Assembly (NCBI GenBank): GCA_047621305.1
Contig: JBLHNB010000001.1
Span: 95,274-159,273, forward strand
Origin: Colwellia_A sp047621305
Lineage (GTDB): Bacteria; Pseudomonadota; Gammaproteobacteria; Enterobacterales; Alteromonadaceae
DNA length: 64,000 nt
Direction of reading: 5' to 3'
In this document: positions 50,851 to 60,965 of the stretch, piece by piece
Position numbering within the stretch: position 1 is the stretch's first letter
Layout: every line of letters begins with the position of its first letter
Position numbers and translations under genes: made by a program
Notes under the pieces: generated by a model
What the model saw: the letters and a program-made list of their open reading frames with translations, nothing else
The model's database searches: none
What the model was told of the DNA's origin: nothing

Positions 50851-52029
50851 ATGAAGCCTTTTGAATTTCAAACTGTCATCTTCAACTCCCATGACGTTAT
50901 TTTGTTGATGACAGCCATGCAGTGTCTTTTTTTTGGTGCGCTACTTTATATAACCAATAACCAGCGTATAAAAAGTACTTTGTTTCTTACTGCTTTTCTA
51001 TTTGCCCATGCATTCATTCCTCTAAATGAGTTAATGATGTGGGGTGCTGAGTTTAAGGTTCTCGTTAGGCAGGAATGGCCCAATTTATATTTTGTGCCTG
51101 AGCTAGCCTACTATGTAGATGGGCCACTGTTATTTCTCTGTATTAAATCGTTAGTTTTTCGTGATTTTTCGCTGAAAAAAGTAGATCTGTTTCATCTGCT
51201 GCCACTTGCTGCCTTTATCGTTTTTATGACGACCATGTTCTATAGCTACAGCTATGACCTCCGTATTGAAATGATATTCAGCGAAGCCTTTGTGTATAGC
51301 GCGGGTTATGTGAATATGGAACTCTTTAGTAAATTGGTGCGAGTTTTTTACGCTCTCGCGTGCTTTGTTTTAATCAGTAAATATAAAAACAGATTGCAGG
51401 ATACTCATTCTAATATTGAGAAAGTTCACATAAATTGGCTAAATGCCCTTGTTATTGGCTTTACGGTAGTGATGTTATCGGAAACGGTATTGGTTAGTGC
51501 CAAAGTTGTCAGTTTATTTTACTCTATTGAATATGGAACGTTCAGTTACCTAGGGCTGACCGGAAATTACGCCTCTTTTATCTTAGTTAATTTATTAGTA
51601 TTTACTGCTATTCGATATTTCATGATTTTCGAGAAAATAACTGATGAAGAACCGACTAAAAAGCTTTTAGATGATCAGTTTGTTAACCCCGACATGGCAA
51701 CTGAAGTTGACGCCGCTATGTTAAAGAATAAGACTTATATGGAGCCTGATATTACGCTAGACAAGTTAGCAGAATCTTTGTCTATTATACCCCGAGATCT
51801 ATCCATGTTGATAAATCGCCACTTTGGTATTAATTTCTATGAGTTTATTAATAAGTACCGCATAGAAGAAGCGAAAAGAATGCTTATTGATCCTAAGAAC
51901 AAAAACACCACAATAACCGATATCTACCTAGCGGTAGGTTTTAATAGTAAATCGGTGTTTTACACTTTTTTCAAAAAGTTTGAAAATATCACCCCTTCTC
52001 AATTTCGCCAATCCTCGACTGATAAATAA
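50851..52029 (+). CDS. Membrane-bound AraC-family regulator
   Basis: The 392-residue protein has about seven N-terminal membrane helices (for example LMTAMQCLFFGALLYITNNQ, LFHLLPLAAFIVFMTTMFYS) and a C-terminal AraC HTH (about 290-390: LDKLAESLSIIPRDLSMLIN, EAKRMLIDPKN, FYTFFKKFENITPSQFR). Such 7TM-AraC proteins are found beside polysaccharide loci in marine Gammaproteobacteria and are thought to respond to imported sugars. It is the only regulator in the locus and divergent from the GH3 remnant. Regulation of the shared motif is inference. Confidence 0.9.
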   Translation: MKPFEFQTVIFNSHDVILLMTAMQCLFFGALLYITNNQRIKSTLFLTAFLFAHAFIPLNELMMWGAEFKVLVRQEWPNLYFVPELAYYVDGPLLFLCIKSLVFRDFSLKKVDLFHLLPLAAFIVFMTTMFYSYSYDLRIEMIFSEAFVYSAGYVNMELFSKLVRVFYALACFVLISKYKNRLQDTHSNIEKVHINWLNALVIGFTVVMLSETVLVSAKVVSLFYSIEYGTFSYLGLTGNYASFILVNLLVFTAIRYFMIFEKITDEEPTKKLLDDQFVNPDMATEVDAAMLKNKTYMEPDITLDKLAESLSIIPRDLSMLINRHFGINFYEFINKYRIEEAKRMLIDPKNKNTTITDIYLAVGFNSKSVFYTFFKKFENITPSQFRQSSTDK

Positions 52030-52323
52030 TTGGTTACTTATGTTTTTGTAAAAATATTATAGCTAGCAGAGCGTGTGCTAGTTATGAGCAGCAAGAATAT
52101 TACATGATAATAATAGATATCTACAAGATAACAATAACCACTGATTTTCGTAACCGACAGTCCTATCACTAATGCCACAATATAGTCTTAATTTACGCGT
52201 TAAAATCATCTCACTTAAGGATCATTAAGATACGATACGACGTTAGCCTTTGTTCATCTAGCGGTAACTGATCTGGCCAACGGACATAGCATAATAAGAA
52301 GTAACACGATAATAAGCGGTGAG
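52030..52323. other. Intergenic region downstream of the AraC regulator
   Basis: No gene or clear signal was seen. It ends at the TAATACCAAT end of the IS630 remnant. Confidence 0.4.
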
Positions 52324-52960
52324 TAATACCAATCCCATTAATTAAGTTCCCACTTTTATCCAGTCTCTAGAGCATAAATTTATTACTCTAGAGACATCAG
52401 AAACAAAAATATTCCTCGCTCGACTGCACTCATCAACAATATCGTCGTAGCCATTAAAACACCTCTTCGCTAGTTCATTTTGTCTCAGCCATTGCCAGAC
52501 TTGCTCTATTGGATTTAATTCAGGAGAGTATGTTGGTAATTTGATTATAGATAAATTAACAAACTTATCCGTTAAGTGCGATTGATGCCAAGCAGCACCG
52601 TCTACAATAATCACAGCATGGCGACCATCAGGTACTTTTTTTGATATCAACGCCAAATGTTTTTCCATTACATCCATGTTCATAAATGGCGCTATTAGCG
52701 CTTCAGTATCTCCTGTTGCAGGACAGACAGCACCAAAAAGGTAGGTGTATTCAAACTGCTCTTGACCTTGTTACTTTTTCAGCCCAGAGCCGTGTCGTCG
52801 TGTTCTGCTGCCCAAAACGCGCTTCGTCTTGGAACCATACATCTATATTTTTAAGGCCTACATTCCACGGGATCGTGAGGATCATTTCTCTTTCGAATTT
52901 TTTTAAAACCCTCTTAGACTTCTTCTGATTGTTTGGGATGCTAGACCGGCTGGTAATCAA
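52324..52960 (-). mobile_element. Broken IS630-family insertion sequence
   Basis: The minus-strand remains of a DDE transposase are in two frames. The first (from 52960) gives SIPNNQKKSKRVLKKFEREM and DVWFQDEARFGQ with the first Asp. The second (from about 52735) gives EYTYLFGAVCPATGDTEALI, VIIVDGAAWHQSH with the second Asp and LPTYSPELNPIEQVWQWLRQ with the Glu. A frameshift near 52740 splits it, and the N-terminal HTH half is absent, so it is inactive. The left end is TAATACCAAT at 52324. A homologous copy is at 63874. Confidence 0.88.
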
Positions 52961-54405
52961 TAAACTAACGTTTGCATAGCGCGTGCAGGAATAGTCATAA
53001 GTGTTTGCTGACCATCGACAATAAAATTGTAATCAATTTTTTCATCGGTTTGGTTCATAACAATAGTCGCCATTTTATTATCTTCATTAACAAATGATGT
53101 TGCTAATAATACACTACGACTACTGCTGGTACTGACGCGTTGCGCATTAGGTCGCACAAATTTTGAAAAGTGTCCAATGTAATAATACGTTGGTGTGTAG
53201 ATTAGCTCACCCGTTCTCGTGTCTGCATGAATGGGTGCAAAACAAAAATTATTGACATGATTTGGGCCACCATTTTGATCTAGTAGTATGTTCCAATCGG
53301 TCCAACCCACAGTACCTCGATTAAAATCTTTAATCATCGAATTACCATAACGTTCTGCATTTGGCCAATATTGATAACGGTCCGCTCTAAAACCTTCATT
53401 TGTTCCTTCAGTGAATAACAGGTTCATGTTCGGGTATGATTCATTAATTAGGGCCAGGTTGTCGTGCATGGTTTCACCACCCGCCCATGTTTCGTACCAA
53501 TGAAAACCAATACCCCATGCGTACTTTGCAGCTTCAGGATCGTCAAAAATAGTATTGGCACGATTAGTAATGAGGTCGCGGTTATGATCCCAAACAACAA
53601 TATTCTTATCGCCATAACCTTCTTTTTCCATGACAGGACCTAAATGGTTTTTCAAAAAGTCGCGTTCTTCTTCAGCCGTATAAATCATCGATTCCCAACG
53701 TTGAACAGCCATAGGTTCATTTTGAATAGTAATTCCCCAAAGTGGCATGCCTTCAGCTTCGTATGCTTTAATGAATTTAGTGAAATACCTCGCCCAAGTA
53801 TCATAATACTCAGGCAGTAATTTTCCGCCTTGCAACATATTGTTATTGCTTTTCATAAAAGCAGGAGCACTCCACGGGCTTGCATAAAGCAATAATTCTC
53901 CACCGGCGGCTTCAATGGCTCTTTTAATTAATGGAATACGAAATTCACGGTCATGTTCAATGCTAAACGTAGATAATGATTTATCCCCTTCTTTAATATA
54001 GGTATGGCTGCCGCTACCAAAATCAGAACTATGTATAGTTGTTCGAGCCAATGAATAACCAATACCTTTATCTTTGTCATAGTAGGCTGTTAGCATTTCT
54101 TTTTGTTTATCTGCTGGTAACTTAGCAAAGACTTCAGCGCTTGCATCTGTAATTGCACCGCCAAATCCTAGTACTTTTTGGAAACGTTTATTAGGATTTA
54201 CAAAAACAGAGACCTCTCCTTCTGTAGGCTGAATACTGGATTTAGTTGTTACTTTCTGAGTTAACGTCAGCCGTTTGTCGGTATCTTTGGCTGTAGTGTA
54301 AACCTCAATAGATTTTGCACTCGACTGAGCCGCTTGAAGTGGTGTTATTATGCAAGCAGCTAAGCAGCTTAATAATACTGGCGCTATAATATTTTTTCGA
54401 TTCAT
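52957..54405 (-). CDS. Secreted GH30 glucanase/glucosidase
   Basis: The 482-residue enzyme has a signal peptide (IIAPVLLSCLAACIITPLQAAQ) and a GH30 barrel. The acid/base is Glu230 (GITIQNEPMAVQRW) and the nucleophile Glu333 (LLFTEGTNEG). The C-terminal beta domain ends with TIPARAMQTLVY. In laminarin loci GH30 enzymes are usually endo-beta-1,6-glucanases that cut branches, or beta-glucosylceramidase-like exo-enzymes, so beta-1,6-glucan activity is likely but not proven. The stop codon lies against the broken IS, and the protein looks full length. Confidence 0.92.
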   Translation of the reverse strand: MNRKNIIAPVLLSCLAACIITPLQAAQSSAKSIEVYTTAKDTDKRLTLTQKVTTKSSIQPTEGEVSVFVNPNKRFQKVLGFGGAITDASAEVFAKLPADKQKEMLTAYYDKDKGIGYSLARTTIHSSDFGSGSHTYIKEGDKSLSTFSIEHDREFRIPLIKRAIEAAGGELLLYASPWSAPAFMKSNNNMLQGGKLLPEYYDTWARYFTKFIKAYEAEGMPLWGITIQNEPMAVQRWESMIYTAEEERDFLKNHLGPVMEKEGYGDKNIVVWDHNRDLITNRANTIFDDPEAAKYAWGIGFHWYETWAGGETMHDNLALINESYPNMNLLFTEGTNEGFRADRYQYWPNAERYGNSMIKDFNRGTVGWTDWNILLDQNGGPNHVNNFCFAPIHADTRTGELIYTPTYYYIGHFSKFVRPNAQRVSTSSSRSVLLATSFVNEDNKMATIVMNQTDEKIDYNFIVDGQQTLMTIPARAMQTLVY

Positions 54406-54460
54406 GAGTCAATTCTCTTTATTTAAAATTTTTGTTATTCTGGATGTTGATATACCGTGC

Positions 54461-54498
54461 GACATAATACGCAGTGAAAATCCCCTACGTATTATGTC
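54461..54498. other. Hairpin between GH5 and GH30 genes
   Basis: GACATAATACG (54461-54471) and CGTATTATGTC (54488-54498) form a perfect 11-bp stem with a 16-base loop. It lies in the 107-base gap between GH5 stop and GH30 start on the leftward strand. It could stabilise mRNA or act as an attenuator, and no T-run follows on either strand. Confidence 0.6.
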
Positions 54499-54512
54499 TT
54501 GCGAAGAAAGGT

Positions 54513-57089
54513 CTAAGGAGCTGCTGAAAACGCTAGCCAGTTTAAGTTCCACGAACCACCGACAGCATCTAATCTTAAGGTGTACTCACCTGCGGGTAAT
54601 GTTACCGTGCTACTTTGAGTAGCCCATGTTTGCCAACCGCCCGTTGCGGCAACAACTACGGTGTCAACAATATTGCCACCTAAAGACAGGGTAAAACCGT
54701 CACTGCCGATCTTTGTTGCTAAGCGGTATTCAACAACATAGTCACCTGCGGTAGATATATTAACGGTATATTCAAGCCAATCACCAGCATCAGAAAAGCC
54801 CATATTATTACCACTTCCAGTATCCAACGTAACTTCTACTTCAAAGCCAGACATGTCTGTAAAGTTTTCAGCTTGAATAATGCCTGGTATCGCCGCAATA
54901 TAAGTACCAGTGACTACTTCATCACTGGCGTAACTACTATCTTGCGCGTCAACGGCTGCTACCTTGTAATAATAAGCAGCGGTCTCTGTGATTGTTGAGT
55001 CAAGATAGGTTACCGCATTAATATTTTCAGCGAGTAATTGATAATCAGTATTATTATTAACACTACGGTAGACATTGTAGCCAGTCACATCAGCCTCTAG
55101 ATTAGCAGCCCAAGTTAAACGGACAACACCTGCATCTACAGAAAGACTTAAGTCAGTTGGTTTAGCGGGTAATGTAAATAAAGTAGAGGGTTCTGTCGCT
55201 GTCATCGCATCAAGCAACGGTTGATGAACTTCATATTCAACGGTACCAAATAATTCAAAAAGCGCTTCAATGTCTTCTATTGGATCAATAGCAAAGTCAA
55301 CTGCAGGTATTGAATCACCTGCAACAATATCAGCACCTTCAAGAGGAGCATCAGCCACAATATAAATTTCAGCCCAAGCGTCTACACTTTCGTTGTCTTT
55401 AAACACACCAGAGAATGCGTACTTTTTACCGCCTTCTAACGTGATCGCTTGATAGATCCCCCCATTAATGTCAACACCACTCATGCGTAACACTCCACCT
55501 TCAGCCCCCGTAGGAAACTTACTTGCATCGGTAGTATTAAAGTCAATTGTCGGTGCAGTGGACGCAGCCCAAGTCGTCCAATCACTAGCAGAGCCAAAGT
55601 TACCGTTTACGATAAGATCATTACCCATATCATCTAATAAACTTAAGTTATCAAGGCTAACATCAAGATTACCGTCAGCAATTGAGCCAAACTTAACAAC
55701 AAGGTAATACGTTTTCATGCCTTCAGCGACAGACTCAATGACAGGAGTAGACGCACCACAAGCATCATCCAATGTACTGTCCCAACCAGCACAATCCCAC
55801 GTTGAAGCTTTCGAGACTAAACCTAGACCTGCTTTTTTATTAGTCACCATGCCCCAAGTACCAGCACCTTGACCACCGCCACCCGTTAATACTTTATAAG
55901 ACCAGTTAGTTGCCGCCCAATTAAACTCAGCAAATTTATCGTAAGTGGCGCGTGTATTTTCTCCGCCAAACTCATAACCTGTATTTGCCCACGGCTGAAA
56001 TTCTCCCACTAATAAGGGGGATGACAAACCTTTCATTTTAGTCGCCCAAGCACACACGCCCTCAGTACCGCTTTTACCACAGGTCAACCAATCTCGGTGT
56101 GTTTCATAAGTAGGTTCACCCCAGCCAAAAATCCCTGGGTAGAAATGCATTTCAAAGGCAACGTTAGTTCCACCGAATGAATCAGGGTGCCCATACGAAT
56201 CGATACCTTGATGATGCCCCGGTAAGATAATAATTTTATTAGCATCTACTTCTCGAACCGCATCATGTAAATCAAGCATAACGTCGGCTAAGTTGTTTGC
56301 ATCCGTGCCCCAAGGTTCATTCAATAAACCATAACCGGCTACGGTACCGTTGTTCTTATAACGTGCCGCTATTTGTTCCCACAACCAAGTGGTACGTGCT
56401 TGGTATTCTGGAGTGCTCCAATATTCATTTTTTCCAGCACAGCCTGAATGGTCGTTCTCGCCTTGAGCGCCTACTGCGCCATGTAAATCTAAAATCACAT
56501 ACATTCCACGCGCTTCAGCTTGCGCGATCGTTTCGTCAATGTATTGCCACGCATCATCGCGTAATGTCATTGGATTATTTTCGTCTTCAATAACATTCCA
56601 TACAAAAGGTAACCTAATCGCATTTAGGCCAAACTCTTCCAGAATATCCCAGTCACGTTCGGCTATCCAGTTATCACGAAACAGATCCAATAAGCGTTCA
56701 CGTTCATCAAAGCCGAAACGCTCATCTAAAGTTGCTTCTAACGTACACTGGTCTGTCGCTACCGTATTAGAGGACTGATTCATCATCCAATATTCATGTA
56801 ATAACCAATTACCTAGATTTGTCCCTTTTAATATAACCGTTTCATCTTCTGCATTAACCCATTTAACACCGTCAGTATGCAGTGCAGATAAACCTTCTAC
56901 TACTGGTACATCTTGCACTGGTAAATCCGGCGCAGGAACTTCTGTATTATCTACGGAATTTTCAATCGCTTCATTATCACTATCGACACCAAAACAGCCT
57001 GAAAGTGATATTATACCTGTACTCAACAATACTATTTTTGCTAATTGGCTGAGTCTGAAATCTTTTTTATTAATGCGGTTATCTGACAT
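54513..57089 (-). CDS. GH5 lipoprotein beta-glucanase with CBM, FN3 and CBM6 domains
   Basis: The 858-residue protein has a lipobox (GIISLSGCFG, Cys32), so it is a surface or periplasmic lipoprotein. The GH5 barrel (about 75-440) starts LKGTNLGNWLLHEYWMMNQ, like exo-beta-1,3-glucanase-type GH5. The acid/base is Glu258 (GYGLLNEPW) and the nucleophile Glu363 (LLVGEFQPW). A CBM4/9-like domain (IVNGNFGSASDWTTW) follows at about 460-590, then an FN3 domain (about 655-735) and a CBM6 (about 740-858, with WLEYTVNISTAG). It has the shared motif upstream and precedes GH30, with which it may form an operon. Confidence 0.92.
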   Translation of the reverse strand: MSDNRINKKDFRLSQLAKIVLLSTGIISLSGCFGVDSDNEAIENSVDNTEVPAPDLPVQDVPVVEGLSALHTDGVKWVNAEDETVILKGTNLGNWLLHEYWMMNQSSNTVATDQCTLEATLDERFGFDERERLLDLFRDNWIAERDWDILEEFGLNAIRLPFVWNVIEDENNPMTLRDDAWQYIDETIAQAEARGMYVILDLHGAVGAQGENDHSGCAGKNEYWSTPEYQARTTWLWEQIAARYKNNGTVAGYGLLNEPWGTDANNLADVMLDLHDAVREVDANKIIILPGHHQGIDSYGHPDSFGGTNVAFEMHFYPGIFGWGEPTYETHRDWLTCGKSGTEGVCAWATKMKGLSSPLLVGEFQPWANTGYEFGGENTRATYDKFAEFNWAATNWSYKVLTGGGGQGAGTWGMVTNKKAGLGLVSKASTWDCAGWDSTLDDACGASTPVIESVAEGMKTYYLVVKFGSIADGNLDVSLDNLSLLDDMGNDLIVNGNFGSASDWTTWAASTAPTIDFNTTDASKFPTGAEGGVLRMSGVDINGGIYQAITLEGGKKYAFSGVFKDNESVDAWAEIYIVADAPLEGADIVAGDSIPAVDFAIDPIEDIEALFELFGTVEYEVHQPLLDAMTATEPSTLFTLPAKPTDLSLSVDAGVVRLTWAANLEADVTGYNVYRSVNNNTDYQLLAENINAVTYLDSTITETAAYYYKVAAVDAQDSSYASDEVVTGTYIAAIPGIIQAENFTDMSGFEVEVTLDTGSGNNMGFSDAGDWLEYTVNISTAGDYVVEYRLATKIGSDGFTLSLGGNIVDTVVVAATGGWQTWATQSSTVTLPAGEYTLRLDAVGGSWNLNWLAFSAAP

Positions 57090-57692
57090 TAAATCTCCCC
57101 CTTAATAATTATGCTATAAAAGGCGTTTTGATCAACGATGTTACTAAGAACATGTAAAATAAACGCTCTGATTTTGTTAATTCAAACTAAAAATTTGTTT
57201 GAGCATTCAATGTTACAAATTCACTATATGTCGTCGTCCGATTAACTTATTCGAACGTAAAATTTGTTGATTTTATTCAGTTTGAGTAAAAACGAGAGAT
57301 TCGAACTTATATAATATTCAATAGAGCATAGGTCTAGTATGGGTTAGACAGGGAAATAGCAAAATATTCTATGAGGATAAATTTATTCTTTACCGATTCT
57401 ATTTTTAAGGAAATGTTCTGTTTTATTCAGTAATGTTAAAGTGCAGGAAGTCTCGGTTGAATAAGCAGCGCACAAAGGTCTGCTTAATTGAGCTGTATTC
57501 CGATAAATGCTTAGCTATAAATACTTACCGATAGATGCTTGCGCGTAAAGACTAGGTCGTGACGTAAAATTGTATCACGTTAAAATCCATGTCCCACCAA
57601 TCGAATACCACTTTATAGTGCATTCTCCAGCGGTAGACGCTCAATGATAGCGCTTATCCATGACATCGAGATATACGGTTCATCCGCACATA
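57090..57692. other. Intergenic region upstream of the GH5 gene
   Basis: It carries the shared motif at 57228-57256, described separately. About 57430-57690 otherwise hold no recognisable gene or repeat. Confidence 0.45.
57228..57256. promoter_or_regulatory. Shared motif upstream of the GH5-GH30 unit
   Basis: ATGTCGTCGTCCG then ATTAACTTATTCGAAC, 139-167 bases before the GH5 start. The 24-base part from GTCGTCC to TCGAAC has the same length as at 63619. Candidate regulator site. Confidence 0.58.
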
Positions 57693-57719
57693 AAAAAGCC
57701 ACTATAAATAGTGGTTTTT
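57693..57719 (-). terminator. Rho-independent terminator of the receptor gene
   Basis: AAAAAGCCACTAT and ATAGTGGTTTTT form a 12-bp stem with a 2-base loop, 39 bases past the receptor stop, with a T-tract on the minus strand. Confidence 0.82.
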
Positions 57720-57757
57720 CATCAATAACGCTTTAGCTAATGTCTTATTAATAAAGC

Positions 57758-60700
57758 CTAGAATACATAGCGAGCGCCAAGGTTGTATCGAGCATGGCCA
57801 ACAGAGTATTGGCGAACTTGATAGCTAGAACGACCATGTATACGTTGGTCTTCCTCTGTCAAGTTAATCCCTTCAAGAAACACTGAGAAGTTATCGTCAA
57901 TTTCATAACTAACGTTGGCGTCCAATTGAAAATATTCCTCAACAAACTTGGGGTCTTTTCCAGCAGACTGTAAATACTGATCACGCCAGTTATACGCTAT
58001 CCGTGCTTGCAAGCCATCCTTTTCATAGAATACCACTAGGTTAGCGGTATCGCTCATCCCAGGTACGACCCACTGTTCCTCATTTTTATTGATATCATAA
58101 TCCAGATCACCTTCAACTATGGTGAAGTTCGCCTGGAAACCAAAACCCGTTTCTCCAAAAGTATGTTGAAGCGCAACTTCCCAGCCATCCACTCTTGTTT
58201 TGTTTTGGTTAATGGGTATGTTTACATCAAAAGTTGCTACTGGATCTGATGCTATACCAATAACCACTACCTCAATTTCATCCCCTTCACCAGTAACCAC
58301 AACGTTTGGTTCATCGGCAAAATTCTCGGCAAAGTAAGCGTTAACATCATCATTATCGTATTCAAACTGAGGGTCGCCACCAGTAATTGCTTCAATGGCT
58401 TGATTGTAGAGTGAACCTTCTATCGGCGTTGTTAAATCACCAAAAAGTGGTTGATTTTCAAACTTTTTGTTAACAATAAAGTTGTCTACTTTCTTATTCC
58501 AATAACCAACTGAAACGTAGCTTGCTTCGTCGAAATACCATTCTAAAGATATATCTAAGTTGTCTGATTCCATTGGCAACAATTGCGGATTACCTCTACG
58601 CCCGCCACCACCATCTGAGCCTAGATAATCTATGATCAAAGCACCTTTTAGATCGTTATAAGTAGGACGAGTAACCGTCAGACTTTTTGATGCGCGTAAG
58701 ATAACATCTTCAAAAACTTCAATATCAAAGTCGATACTAGGCAAAAACATGTCATAGTCACCGTCTATTTCTGAAAATCCTTGAATATTCCCCCCTTCTT
58801 CATCAAGCTGTTTGTAAAGGTCAAAACTATTATTAACAATGCTCCATTCTACTCTGTCATATAGAGGCACCAAGGCTTCAGAATGAACGGTAGTTTCCTC
58901 GTACCGTAAACCCACATATAAGTTCGCTGGCATATCGAACGGTTCTGCCACATAGTGCCCTTGAATATAAATGGACTTTGACTTTTCTGTCGTTACTTCA
59001 TCCTTATCAAAATCATAAGTAGGGCAAAAACCGGTTAGACAATCTCCGCTGCCGGCGACATTGCCGTGAGAGCCTGTTTTTAACAATTGCTCGCCGCGTT
59101 CAATTAAGCTGTCATAATCCCATGAGAAGAACTCTGTAGCTTGTCGTGGATCGCCACTACCTTCAATGCCAGCAAAAACACCAGCAATAGACTCAATGCG
59201 TAACAGATCAGCAATATCTCCAGCCTCTCCTACTCCGCTCCAAGCATTTCGAGATACCCATGCATCTTGTCCGCGATTGGTTACTTCAACGTTACCAAAG
59301 CCAAACTCAATTTTATGACCGTCATCAAAGGCATATTCGGCACTGTACTGAAATTGTTCTACATCCATTCGATTTTCGAAAGAACCAAAACCGCTACCAT
59401 TAAGCTTCATATCATCAACGTTAAGTTGGTCAATGCGGGTAATTTGATTGTAAGAATTTCGCTCGCCCTGCTCAATGGCTAAAACAGGCATACCATTAGC
59501 AGTGAAATAGCCATCGGTGGTAATGCGGTTCAACGAAGCAACTGCAACAAAACCACTAGAGCCATGTTTACTGTTAGGTTGTGAATCTCCACTGGAATCA
59601 TGATAATCCATCCACATAGATAGGTTTTCTGTCGGTAACCATTCTACATTAAAACCAAGCGATTTGTTTTCATCCACAGTTGCATATTGACCTACACCTT
59701 GATTACGCTCCCTAGAGCAACCAATTTGGGAATACTTGGTCGGTGAGTATATATTACCTTCTTTTACCCACTCGCTTTCTCTCGTTTTACAATTGGGATC
59801 AAACCAGGCTGAAATGTCTTTATTGACGGTTTCACTTTGGTTTTCAGCATAAGTATAATCTAACGTTGCTGTTAATGATTCAATAGGACGCCATTGCAGA
59901 GTCAACTGCGCATTGATCCTTTCACGATGAAACTCAGCTAGATTGTATTGGATATTGGTTGGAATAGCATAGATGCCATCAACAACTTCCGTTGGAAAGC
60001 CTTTTGCGGAAGGGTCGCCAACAAGAATTTCGCCCCTAGTATCAGGGCGATCTACACCTGGATTAGCAAGTTCCCAAGCATCGATGCCTGCTTGGTCAAT
60101 AAAGTTACGGCTCATAAAGTCTTGAGTCGTCGCCGACTGTTCGCCACCGTCACGTTCTTGATAGCTGAAAGTTAGACCAATACCAAAAGTATCATCTGCA
60201 AATGTATTACTATACAAGCCAGCAAATTCAGGAGTTAAACTATTGTCTTCACGGCTACTACTATCATAAGCTCCCTTCGCACTAAAAGCGGCTTGCTGTC
60301 CTGGTTTATCTAAAGGTTTGCGGGTGGCGACATTGACTACTGCACCAATACCACCTGTGGCTACATTCGCTCGCCCCGACTTATAGACTTCAACTGCAGA
60401 AATACCTTCTGAAGCGATATTACCAAAGTCAAATGAACGTCCGCCCGTAGTTGGCATTTGCCTATCGTTAAAGGTGACAATGTTAAAATCTGGACCAAAA
60501 CCACGAACGGTGATTTTTGAACCTTCACCACGATCACGTTCAATGGCAATACCCGTTATTCGTTGCAGCGATTCAGCCAAGTTAGTATCTGGAAATTTTC
60601 CTATGTCTTCCGCCGAAATACCGTCAACTACCCCTTTAGCTTCGCGTTTTAAATCCATAGAGCGTAGCAAAGTACCTTTTATTCCCGTAACTTCAATGAC

Positions 60701-60829
60701 TTCAATTTGTTCCTCTGCTACTTTATTTTTTTCTTCCTCGGAAGAAGCTTCTTTGGCATAAGCACCTGTTGCCAATACTGCGGTAATACTCGCGGCTAAT
60801 ATACTCTGCTTAAATTTTCTTATATACAT
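57758..60829 (-). CDS. TonB-dependent outer-membrane receptor for glucan oligosaccharides
   Basis: The 1023-residue receptor has a signal peptide (KQSILAASITAVLATGAYAK), a TonB-box-like start (EEQIEVIEVTGIKGTLLRSM) and a plug domain (DIGKFPDTNLAESLQRITGI, then ITVRGFGPDFNIVTFNDRQM). A 22-strand-type barrel follows, ending YNLGARYVF with C-terminal Phe. The plug pattern is that of the carbohydrate-specific class in Alteromonadales. It lies 136 bases after the dead-GH16 lipoprotein in one transcription unit and so is the main import gate of the locus. Confidence 0.94.
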   Translation of the reverse strand: MYIRKFKQSILAASITAVLATGAYAKEASSEEEKNKVAEEQIEVIEVTGIKGTLLRSMDLKREAKGVVDGISAEDIGKFPDTNLAESLQRITGIAIERDRGEGSKITVRGFGPDFNIVTFNDRQMPTTGGRSFDFGNIASEGISAVEVYKSGRANVATGGIGAVVNVATRKPLDKPGQQAAFSAKGAYDSSSREDNSLTPEFAGLYSNTFADDTFGIGLTFSYQERDGGEQSATTQDFMSRNFIDQAGIDAWELANPGVDRPDTRGEILVGDPSAKGFPTEVVDGIYAIPTNIQYNLAEFHRERINAQLTLQWRPIESLTATLDYTYAENQSETVNKDISAWFDPNCKTRESEWVKEGNIYSPTKYSQIGCSRERNQGVGQYATVDENKSLGFNVEWLPTENLSMWMDYHDSSGDSQPNSKHGSSGFVAVASLNRITTDGYFTANGMPVLAIEQGERNSYNQITRIDQLNVDDMKLNGSGFGSFENRMDVEQFQYSAEYAFDDGHKIEFGFGNVEVTNRGQDAWVSRNAWSGVGEAGDIADLLRIESIAGVFAGIEGSGDPRQATEFFSWDYDSLIERGEQLLKTGSHGNVAGSGDCLTGFCPTYDFDKDEVTTEKSKSIYIQGHYVAEPFDMPANLYVGLRYEETTVHSEALVPLYDRVEWSIVNNSFDLYKQLDEEGGNIQGFSEIDGDYDMFLPSIDFDIEVFEDVILRASKSLTVTRPTYNDLKGALIIDYLGSDGGGGRRGNPQLLPMESDNLDISLEWYFDEASYVSVGYWNKKVDNFIVNKKFENQPLFGDLTTPIEGSLYNQAIEAITGGDPQFEYDNDDVNAYFAENFADEPNVVVTGEGDEIEVVVIGIASDPVATFDVNIPINQNKTRVDGWEVALQHTFGETGFGFQANFTIVEGDLDYDINKNEEQWVVPGMSDTANLVVFYEKDGLQARIAYNWRDQYLQSAGKDPKFVEEYFQLDANVSYEIDDNFSVFLEGINLTEEDQRIHGRSSYQVRQYSVGHARYNLGARYVF

Positions 60830-60965
60830 AATAATCTCCCCTAAATAGCGCTAATCTGTGCTGCTATTTTATAAACTTCATTGTCATTATTTTTATTAGT
60901 GTTCAGCTTTGATGACAATCCACTCAACTATATTTTTGAGTGAACTAAAAGAATGATGCAGCTGC

